Positions 1 through 5,563 of a stretch of 5,828 bases of DNA are shown one piece after another. Origin of the DNA: Flavobacteriales bacterium UBA2426 (GTDB lineage: Bacteria > Bacteroidota > Bacteroidia > Flavobacteriales_F > PHOS-HE28); NCBI GenBank assembly GCA_002342985.1, contig DDRC01000041.1, forward strand, positions 6,269 through 12,096. Reading direction: 5' to 3'. The notes beneath the pieces were generated by a model. That model ran no database searches. It was not told the origin of the DNA and saw only the letters and a program-made list of their open reading frames with translations. Within the stretch, counting starts at the first letter, position 1, and every line of letters begins with the position of its first letter. A program made the translations under genes and the position numbers.

Positions 1-631
1 GGAGGTCGTGATCGGCTCGGTGGCCTCCTCCGAAGGGGCTGTACTGGCCGGCGCCGCGGAATTCGCCCCAGTGCACTCCATCACCGGTGCATCCGCATCG
101 CCTGTGCGCTCATCGTACCGCACCCCGTCCACGCTCGGGGTGGATCGCTTGGCGAATGCCGTGGCGGCAGCCGCATTCTTCCCCGGCCGCGCCGCGCTGG
201 CCATCGACCTGGGGACCTGCATCACCTACGACTTGGTGGACCCCCAGGGCAACTACCTCGGCGGCGCCATCTCGCCCGGCATGCGGATGCGGGCGAAGGC
301 CATGCATGCCTATAGCGCCCGCCTGCCGCTGGTGGAGCCGGCAATGGAGTCCATTCCGTTCGGCGATAGCACCGAATCCGCACTCCAATCGGGCCTGTAT
401 CACGGTATTGCAGGTGAGGTCGAGCGCTTCATGCACCTGGCCCGTTCGAGTTTCACCGATGCCTGTGTTGTCCTTACCGGTGGTGACGCCCTGGGGTTCG
501 CCCGCGGCCTGAAAAGCGGCATCTTTGCCCACCCGTTCCTGACCCTTGAAGGTTTACGCCTCATACACCGGCACTTACATGCTGGCACTGGCCCTCCCGG
601 TGCTGGCCTCGGCACAGGGGCAGCAGGGTAG
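1..631 (+). CDS. coaX: Type III pantothenate kinase, 3' part (5' end outside the window)
   Basis: This enzyme phosphorylates pantothenate with ATP in the first step of coenzyme A synthesis, in the cytoplasm. The reading frame is open from base 2, and the N-terminal DxGNT nucleotide-binding motif expected of the family is missing, so the true start lies upstream. Visible family motifs, in order, are PSTLGVDRLANA (about bases 125-160), AIDLGTCITYDLV (about 200-238), GGAISPGMRMR and ARLPLV, then LTGGDA near the C-terminus, followed by the usual closing pattern PFLTLEGLRLI. About 15 residues after that pattern (AGTGPPGAGLGTGAAG at the end) look like a by-product of reading through the next gene's signal peptide in another frame. 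Roughly 60 N-terminal residues seem to be missing. The GTG at base 8 is internal and not a start. The family call is firm; the exact end is simply the first in-frame stop. Confidence 0.93.
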   Translation, partial: EVVIGSVASSEGAVLAGAAEFAPVHSITGASASPVRSSYRTPSTLGVDRLANAVAAAAFFPGRAALAIDLGTCITYDLVDPQGNYLGGAISPGMRMRAKAMHAYSARLPLVEPAMESIPFGDSTESALQSGLYHGIAGEVERFMHLARSSFTDACVVLTGGDALGFARGLKSGIFAHPFLTLEGLRLIHRHLHAGTGPPGAGLGTGAAG

Positions 632-2021
632 TGGGTCTCCCTATTCCTCCCACGGCCTTGGTGACCTGACCGGGACTTCGCAGGTGGTGCAGGCAGGCAT
701 GGGGGGCTTGGGCGTGGTGGTGGCCGACCCCTATGGCGTGGCCCGCGCCAACCCGGCCACCTACCCCTATCTCTCGCATGCCGTGTACGAAATGGGGCTC
801 GCCGTGCGCTCCATGGACATGACCATTGCCGAGAGCACGAGCCGCGGCCGAAGCGCCCGTATCCTGGGTTTGTCCTTGGGCGTGCCGTTCGCCCGTGGCA
901 AGTGGGGCATGGCCTTGGGCTTGCAGCCGTATTCCACCGTGGCCTACCAGATCGAGGAGACAGGCACCGTCGATGGCGGGACCGTCCGCTACCAGTATTC
1001 CGGCTCGGGGGGCATCAATCGGGCCTATCTCGGATTCGGCCGTTTGCTTTGGCAGCGCTCGGATAGCGGCCGCACCTTCGGGCGCTTGAGCGTCGGAGCC
1101 AATCTGGAATACCTCTTCGGAAGCGTCGAGGCGGCCCGCAAGGCCTATTATCCGCTGGGTACCGGGCATTACAACAGCAGCATCACCTCCACCTTGGCGC
1201 TCAAAGCGCCTACGGCGACCATGGGCCTGCTCTACTCCGGAGACATCCGGTCGCAGCGCCGGGCCGAGGAGCGGATGGGGCGCCGCAAGGAGGCCCTGCG
1301 GGCCGCTGACCGGCGCGAGGAGATGGAATGGCTCAATGCCGGCCGTGACCCCAAGGACAGGAAGCCCCTGAAGCTGCCCAAGGGCGAAGGGGAGGCCTTG
1401 CGGTTCCGCGTCGGCATCGGAATCGATGCACCCGTGGCGCTCAACGCGCGTCATACCAGCCTCGCCACATCCTTCCTTCTCAGCAGCGCTGGGGTCGAGT
1501 TCCCGCGCGATACGGCCGCCCAGGTCAATGGCGCCCGTGGCAGCTTGGACCTGCCTGTCGGGGTCAGCGCAGGGCTCTCGATCTTTAATGCACGGTGGAC
1601 CTTTGCCGCAGAGGTGCAACAGCGTGATTGGTCGGCGCTCCGGGCCGATGTGGAAGGCTATGAGCTGCGCACCGACCTGCGCACGGCCATCACCTATGCC
1701 GTCGGCGCCAGCTACCGGCCGGCCGGCGAGATGGGCGGAAGCTTCCTGCAGCGCGCCATCTACCGCACCGGATTCCGATACACGGAGGAGCCCATTGCGC
1801 TGCGCGGGACCTCCATCCGGCAGCTTGGCATGTCATTTGGCCTATCCCTCCCGCTCATGGGGTCGAACACCCGCAGCCGCCTCAACCTCGCCACGGAAAT
1901 CGGCGAGCGGGGCACCACTGCGAACGGTCTGCTCCGCGAGCGCTTCGCCAACATCTACATCGGCGTGTCCATCACGCCAGACCTCAGGGAACAATGGTTC
2001 AAGAAACGACGGATCGACTGA
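546..2021 (+). CDS. Outer-membrane beta-barrel protein of unknown function, Bacteroidota envelope family
   Basis: The 491-residue product begins with a likely signal peptide: Lys2, a hydrophobic core at residues 11-20 and an ASA-Q cleavage site at 23/24. Amphipathic strands follow throughout (for example residues 104-136, 155-192, 215-231, 286-315, 335-361, 380-395, 425-440), and the end YIGVSITPDL...WFKKRRID resembles the C-terminus I recall for Bacteroidota barrel proteins encoded after coaX. The DPYGVARANPA stretch at residues 61-71 resembles the N-terminal region of FadL/PorV-like barrels. Residues 233-287 form a very charged segment with no barrel character, probably a long loop. The TTG at 546 is chosen because a stop at 540-542 leaves no upstream start, and the alternative ATG at 579 would leave a 12-residue leader with no positive charge. 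The start lies inside coaX and the stop touches the next gene, so translation is probably coupled. The ligand or role cannot be read from the sequence. Confidence 0.82.
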   Translation: MKVYASYTGTYMLALALPVLASAQGQQGSGSPYSSHGLGDLTGTSQVVQAGMGGLGVVVADPYGVARANPATYPYLSHAVYEMGLAVRSMDMTIAESTSRGRSARILGLSLGVPFARGKWGMALGLQPYSTVAYQIEETGTVDGGTVRYQYSGSGGINRAYLGFGRLLWQRSDSGRTFGRLSVGANLEYLFGSVEAARKAYYPLGTGHYNSSITSTLALKAPTATMGLLYSGDIRSQRRAEERMGRRKEALRAADRREEMEWLNAGRDPKDRKPLKLPKGEGEALRFRVGIGIDAPVALNARHTSLATSFLLSSAGVEFPRDTAAQVNGARGSLDLPVGVSAGLSIFNARWTFAAEVQQRDWSALRADVEGYELRTDLRTAITYAVGASYRPAGEMGGSFLQRAIYRTGFRYTEEPIALRGTSIRQLGMSFGLSLPLMGSNTRSRLNLATEIGERGTTANGLLRERFANIYIGVSITPDLREQWFKKRRID

Positions 2022-3340
2022 TGAAGACCTTCCTCCATAGCCTCTTTCTCCTGATTGCCTTGGGCTCGGCCTTGGGTACCGCTGCCCAGAGCAAGTACGG
2101 CGCTACGCCTGCGGACAGCGTGGAATGCGTGAAGAACCTCTCGCTCTACCAGGAGTACATGAAGCAGAACGCCTCGGCCGATGCCTATGCACCGTACCGC
2201 GAGCTGCTCCGCATCTGCCCGGCCTGCAGCAAGGGCGTCTACCAGAATGGGGTGAAGATGTTCAATGCCTTCATCGCCAAGGAGAAGGATGCCGCGCGCA
2301 AGGAGCGGTTGATCGACTCCCTGATGCTGAATTACGACCTGCGCATCACGCATTTCGGGGAGAAGGCCTTCGTCCTCGGCCGCAAGGGGGTCGACCTGCA
2401 GTACCACCGCTCGGCGAAGTGCCAGGAGGCCTACGACCTGCTGAAGGAGAGCGTGGACCTCGGCGGGTCGCGGAGCGAGCCCGGCACGCTGAGCGCCTAC
2501 TATCAATCCCTGAACTGCCTCTATGCCGCGGGAGCGGCCACCAAGGAGCAGATGCTCTCCGAGTACGTGAAGGTGATCGGCACCATCGAGCAGGCACTGG
2601 CCGATCCCGCCACCAAGGAAGTGGACATGGAATACTGGGTGAAGGCGCGCGACAATGTGAACAGTGTCTTCTTCAGAGTGGCGGAGTGCAAGGAAATCGG
2701 CGATATCGCGGCCAAGCTGGTGCAAGAGCGCCCGGACGACCTGGAGCTCAAGGGCCGCCTCTTGAAGGTGCTGAACGGCAAGGATTGCACCGAGGAGAAG
2801 GTGTACCTGGTGCTGGCCGAGGATGTGCACCGCGCCAACCCCACCAGCGAGAGCGCCTACAGCCTGGGCCAGTCCCTGGTGAAGAAGGGCGATATGAGCG
2901 GAGCGCTCAAGTACATGAAGGAGGCCGTTGATCTCTGCACCGGCTGCAGCGACCGCGTGAAGTACCTGCTCAAGGCCGGCCAGGTTTCCAGTGCCGCCGG
3001 CAACCATGCCCAGGCCCGCAGCTTCGCCAACCAGGTGCTCCAGCTCGAACCGAAGAACGGCGAGGCGCTCATCCTCATCGGGAATGCCGTGGTATCCTCG
3101 GCCGGCAACTGCGAAGTGCCGGAGAAATGGGGCGTGTACTGGCTTGCCTACGACTACTACCAGAAGGCCCGCTCCCTGGATCCCTCCGTGGCGGAAAAGG
3201 CATCTGAGCGCATGGGTTCATGCAATGCGCGCTTCCCCACCAAGGAGGAGCTCTTCTTCCACCAGCTCGCCGACGGCGCCCCCTACCAGGCAGCCTGCGG
3301 CGGGCTCAGCGAGACGACCACGGTGCGTGCCCGCAAATAG
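2021..3340 (+). CDS. Exported tetratricopeptide-repeat protein, cysteine-rich
   Basis: This 439-residue protein has a signal peptide (MKTF, hydrophobic core at residues 5-20, likely cleavage after AAQ or TAA at 21-23), so it should act in the periplasm or at the outer membrane. The body is helical, with TPR-like units clearest at about residues 276-305 (SAYSLGQSLVKKGDMSGALKYMKEA), 313-345 (VKYLLKAGQVSSAAGNHAQARSFANQVLQLEP) taken in parts, and 372-392. The C-terminus, with a cysteine followed by SETTTVRARK, resembles the end I recall in flavobacterial TPR proteins at this locus. Mature residues include twelve cysteines, two pairs of them in CxxC motifs (66/69 and 306/309). The ATG at 2021 overlaps the previous stop by one base (TGATG) and gives a clean signal peptide; an in-frame ATG at 1994 would add nine polar residues in front of it. 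It probably works with the upstream barrel protein, but no specific function is known to me. Confidence 0.85.
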   Translation: MKTFLHSLFLLIALGSALGTAAQSKYGATPADSVECVKNLSLYQEYMKQNASADAYAPYRELLRICPACSKGVYQNGVKMFNAFIAKEKDAARKERLIDSLMLNYDLRITHFGEKAFVLGRKGVDLQYHRSAKCQEAYDLLKESVDLGGSRSEPGTLSAYYQSLNCLYAAGAATKEQMLSEYVKVIGTIEQALADPATKEVDMEYWVKARDNVNSVFFRVAECKEIGDIAAKLVQERPDDLELKGRLLKVLNGKDCTEEKVYLVLAEDVHRANPTSESAYSLGQSLVKKGDMSGALKYMKEAVDLCTGCSDRVKYLLKAGQVSSAAGNHAQARSFANQVLQLEPKNGEALILIGNAVVSSAGNCEVPEKWGVYWLAYDYYQKARSLDPSVAEKASERMGSCNARFPTKEELFFHQLADGAPYQAACGGLSETTTVRARK

Positions 3341-3343
3341 TCC

Positions 3344-3925
3344 GTGCTGAGCGCATTGCGCATCCCTTCTGCCGGCAGCCTGCCCGCCCTTCTGATGGCG
3401 GGCATGCTGGTTTCATGCAAGAACGACCTGGAGCGCGTGGCGGCGGTTGAGTTGCCCGAGGCGGTTCCGGAGAGGGTGACCGAGCAGGCCGAATACCTCT
3501 ACACCGATTCGGGCATCGTGCGCAACCGGCTGCGCGCGGGGCGCATCAGCGAGTGGGGCGGAGAAGCCAAGCGCACCGAGCTCTCCGATGGACTGGAGCT
3601 GGTGTTCTTCGATCCGCTCGGTCGCCAGACCAGCACCCTCACGGCCCGACGGGGCGCCATTTGGCCTGCGCAGAAGCGCATGGAGGTGCATGAGCAGGTG
3701 GTCTTCGTGAATGCCAAGGGTGAGCGGCTGGAGACGGAATCGCTCACCTGGCACCAGGATAGCGCCCGTGTCCGCACCGACAAGGCCGTGCGCATCCAGC
3801 GCGGGCGCGATGTGATCCATGGCCTCGGCCTGGACGCGGCGGAGGACTTCAGCAGCTATGTCATCAGGCGGGTAACGGGCACCCTGCACCTCGATGGCGA
3901 TACCTTGGCCCCCGAACACCCCTAG
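3344..3925 (+). CDS. lptC: LPS export ABC transporter periplasmic component LptC, predicted lipoprotein
   Basis: LptC carries lipopolysaccharide from the inner-membrane LptBFG complex to the periplasmic LptA bridge. The 193-residue size is normal for the family. The leader ends in a lipobox, LVSC, with the lipidated cysteine at residue 25, so the protein should be anchored by a lipid; E. coli LptC is held by a transmembrane helix instead. The mature part shows the beta-jellyroll pattern: YTDSGIVRNRLRAGRI (about 53-68), LELVFFDPLGRQTSTLTARRG (about 84-104, read in parts), VVFVNAKGERLETESLTW (119-136), and the closing GLGLDAAEDFSSYVIRRVTG (160-179). The GTG at 3344 is the first usable start after the TPR gene's stop and the only one giving a full lipoprotein leader; the in-frame ATG at residue 18 would leave too little. 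Only three bases separate it from each neighbour, pointing to one transcript. Confidence 0.9.
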   Translation: MLSALRIPSAGSLPALLMAGMLVSCKNDLERVAAVELPEAVPERVTEQAEYLYTDSGIVRNRLRAGRISEWGGEAKRTELSDGLELVFFDPLGRQTSTLTARRGAIWPAQKRMEVHEQVVFVNAKGERLETESLTWHQDSARVRTDKAVRIQRGRDVIHGLGLDAAEDFSSYVIRRVTGTLHLDGDTLAPEHP

Positions 3926-3928
3926 AAG

Positions 3929-4147
3929 ATGGGCACCATCCGCAAGCTCGGCCGATTCATGGAGCACTTCTGGCTGGCCGTGGCCATCGGCACCTTGGTG
4001 GCCTCCATCTGGGTTATAGCGGCGGATGGCTTCGCACAGGGGCGGCAATGGCTGCTCTTCCCGGCAATCGCCATGGCCATGTTCTTCTTCCGGCGCTTCA
4101 CGCGCAGGAAGCTGGAGGCGATGGAGGACCGCCGGTCTGCACGCTGA
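3929..4147 (+). CDS. Small two-helix membrane protein next to lptC
   Basis: The product has 72 residues. A basic start (RKLGR, residues 5-9) precedes a first membrane helix at about residues 13-32; a short polar turn (DGFAQGRQ) leads to a second helix at about 41-54, and a basic tail (FFFRRFTRRK, 52-61) follows. By the positive-inside rule both ends should be in the cytoplasm with the turn in the periplasm. I recall similarly sized proteins with an FFFR-basic tail between lptC and the CNNM/CBS gene in Flavobacteriales, so I take it as real and not as a random frame. It starts three bases after the lptC stop. No enzymatic motif is visible. A helper role for LPS export or for the neighbouring transporter is a guess from position only. 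Confidence 0.75.
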   Translation: MGTIRKLGRFMEHFWLAVAIGTLVASIWVIAADGFAQGRQWLLFPAIAMAMFFFRRFTRRKLEAMEDRRSAR

Positions 4148-4167
4148 AGGCAACGCCAAGCGCCCGC

Positions 4168-4175
4168 TATCTTCG
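4168..4175 (+). promoter_or_regulatory. Possible Bacteroidota -7 promoter box (TATCTTCG)
   Basis: TATCTTCG matches the Bacteroidota -7 pattern TAnnTTTG except for C at the seventh base. It ends 22 bases before the proposed TTG start of the transporter gene and lies in the 50-base gap after the 72-residue gene. No clear TTG -33 element is seen at the usual distance; CTG at 4144-4146 is the nearest candidate. The same ten-base context, CTAT-A/C-TTCGC, recurs in front of the foldase gene. The call rests on pattern and position alone. Confidence 0.4.
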
Positions 4176-4197
4176 CCCGACGCCGTTCCGGAGCACT

Positions 4198-5475
4198 TTG
4201 GAGCCGACCGATCTTTTCCTCATCGCCGCCTCGGTGGTCGTTTCGGCGCTTTGCTCGGGCTTGGAGATCGCCTTCGTGTCGAGCAACAAGCTCTACATCG
4301 AGCTCGAGCGCAAGCGCGGTGCCGTATGGGCCCGACTGGTGGGCGTCTTGCAGCGCAACCCGGGGCGGGTCATCGGGGCGTTGCTGGTGGGCAACAACAT
4401 CGCGCTGGTCGTGTACGGTGTGCTCATGGCCAAGGTCATCGAGCCGTGGCTGGCCGGATTCGGATGGGGGCCGGTCCTGGTCCTCATCGGGCAGACCGTG
4501 CTCAGCACCCTGCTCATCCTGGTGGTTGCGGAGTTCCTGCCCAAGGCGCTCTTCCGGCTCGACGCGAACCGTTCGCTGGCCCTGTTCACTGTGCCGCTCC
4601 TGTTGCTGTATGTGCTCTTGTGGGTGCCCATGATGCTCATCACCGGTCTCAGTGAACTGGTCCTCAGGGTGTTCCGCATCCAAACCAAGCCCGGTCAGAT
4701 TGCATTCGGCCGCATCGACCTGGATGAATTCCTGCGGGAGATGGCCTCCGGCAGCGAGCAGCAGCAGCACCTGGATGCCGAGGTGGAGTATTTCCGCAAC
4801 ACGCTGGAACTGAGCAGTATCAAGGCGCGGGAGATCATGGTGCCGCGGGCGCGTATCGAGGCCGTGGATGCCGAGGAGGGCTTGGACCTGCTGCATCGCC
4901 GCTTCGTGGATACCGGCATGAGCAAGCTGCTGGTCTACAAGGACAGCATCGACAACGTCATCGGGTACGTCCACGGGTACGAGCTTTTCCGACACCCGCG
5001 CTCGGTGCGGTCCATCCTCCGGCCGGTGAACTTCATCCCGGGCACCATGCCTGCGGATGAGGTGCTGCAGCTCTTCATCAAGCAGCGCACGCACGTGGCG
5101 GTGGTGGTGGATGAGTTCGGCGGAACAGCGGGTATGCTCACCATGGAGGATGTGGTGGAGACCATCGTGGGGGACATCGAGGACGAGCACGATACGCCGG
5201 AGGATGTCATGGAGCGCGTGGGGGAGCATGAATTCCTGCTCAGCGGCCGCCTTGAGGTGGATACACTGCGACGTGAGCTCGGGCTCGCCATTCCTGAGGG
5301 CGAGGAATACGACACCCTGGCCGGATTCATCCTCCATCGCACGGGCGACCTGCCCGAGCAGGGCCAGGAGATCGACCTGCACCCCTTCAGGATGGTGGTG
5401 GCCCAGGTGGCCCATGGCCGCATCGACCTGGTACGTCTGCTTGTGACCGACCCGGGCCCCGGCTATCTGACCTGA
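4198..5475 (+). CDS. CNNM/CBS-pair/CorC-type membrane protein (often labelled hemolysin family)
   Basis: The 425-residue protein has the usual family length and order. A CNNM (DUF21) membrane domain covers about residues 1-160, with SGLEIAFVSSNKL in the first helix, GNNIALVVYG at 65-74 and AEFLPKALFR at 111-120. A CBS pair follows, the first from about 213 (MVPRARI, ending near GYVHGYELF) and the second to about 330 (FIKQRTHVAVVVDEFGGTAG, then MEDVVETIVGDIEDE). A CorC_HlyC domain fills about 345-420 (EYDTLAGFILHRTGDLP). Homologues are linked to magnesium or cobalt efflux and to the gliding protein GldE; the hemolysin label is historical and nothing here shows haemolytic activity. The frame is open upstream to 4048, but those residues look like out-of-frame translation of the preceding gene. 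The TTG at 4198 gives MEPTDLFLIAASVVVSALCSG, the expected N-terminus. It lies 50 bases after its neighbour, behind a promoter-like box. Confidence 0.9.
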   Translation: MEPTDLFLIAASVVVSALCSGLEIAFVSSNKLYIELERKRGAVWARLVGVLQRNPGRVIGALLVGNNIALVVYGVLMAKVIEPWLAGFGWGPVLVLIGQTVLSTLLILVVAEFLPKALFRLDANRSLALFTVPLLLLYVLLWVPMMLITGLSELVLRVFRIQTKPGQIAFGRIDLDEFLREMASGSEQQQHLDAEVEYFRNTLELSSIKAREIMVPRARIEAVDAEEGLDLLHRRFVDTGMSKLLVYKDSIDNVIGYVHGYELFRHPRSVRSILRPVNFIPGTMPADEVLQLFIKQRTHVAVVVDEFGGTAGMLTMEDVVETIVGDIEDEHDTPEDVMERVGEHEFLLSGRLEVDTLRRELGLAIPEGEEYDTLAGFILHRTGDLPEQGQEIDLHPFRMVVAQVAHGRIDLVRLLVTDPGPGYLT

Positions 5476-5476
5476 G

Positions 5477-5493
5477 GCGCAAGGGCCTTGCGC
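5477..5493 (+). terminator. GC-rich hairpin just after the transporter stop, possible terminator or attenuator
   Basis: GCGCAAGG (5477-5484) is followed one base later by its exact reverse complement CCTTGCGC (5486-5493). As a hairpin this gives seven pairs around a GGC loop. It starts two bases after the stop codon. No run of T follows (the next bases are TCAAAGCG), so it is not a standard intrinsic terminator. The right arm can also pair within a smaller hairpin, CGCT-CAA-AGCG at 5491-5501, which would compete with the first. Confidence 0.4.
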
Positions 5494-5534
5494 TCAAAGC
5501 GTTGCGGTGCTTCCCGCCGATCGGGGCCGTCCCC

Positions 5535-5542
5535 TATATTCG
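5535..5542 (+). promoter_or_regulatory. Probable Bacteroidota -7 promoter box (TATATTCG)
   Basis: TATATTCG fits TAnnTTTG at seven of eight positions and is an AT-rich island in a very GC-rich intergenic stretch. It ends 21 bases before the ATG of the foldase gene, which suits a short leader of about 15 bases. A -33 TTG is not found at the usual spacing; TTC at 5511-5513, 21 bases upstream, is the best candidate, and TTG at 5502-5504 is too far. The box probably starts a new transcript after the transporter gene. Confidence 0.55.
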
Positions 5543-5563
5543 CAGCCCCAAATTCAGCAGGCA

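Noticed and set aside
1..10. GGAGG followed by GTG at base 8, looking like a ribosome binding site and start
   Set aside because: The spacing is only two bases, the frame is open upstream, and the CoaX N-terminal motif is missing, so this is internal coding sequence.
561..1619. 352-codon open frame on the - strand opposite the barrel gene
   Set aside because: The composition is Gly/His/Ala-rich with no fold signal; the + strand frame has a signal peptide and barrel strands.
1994..2020. Upstream ATG for the TPR protein
   Set aside because: It would add nine polar residues before a good signal peptide; the ATG at 2021 overlaps the previous stop in the usual coupled manner.
2125..2931. 268-codon + strand frame within the TPR gene
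   Set aside because: It is an Arg/Gly/Pro-rich shift of the real gene, with no motif of its own.
1955..3007. 350-codon open frame on the - strand opposite the TPR gene
   Set aside because: It has low-complexity Leu/His/Ala composition and no recognisable motif, and mirrors codon bias of the + strand gene.
4048..4197. Fifty extra N-terminal residues for the transporter
   Set aside because: They overlap the 72-residue gene out of frame, lack any membrane or signal pattern, and the family N-terminus begins at the TTG at 4198.
3922..5415. 497-codon open frame on the - strand opposite the transporter gene
   Set aside because: Its translation is rich in His, Gln, Leu and Arg with no domain or membrane pattern, while the + strand has a full CNNM/CBS protein. 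Long antisense frames are expected in high-GC DNA.
4198..5475. Haemolysin or toxin function
   Set aside because: The label comes from an old family name; the domains are those of a membrane transporter with CBS regulatory modules.
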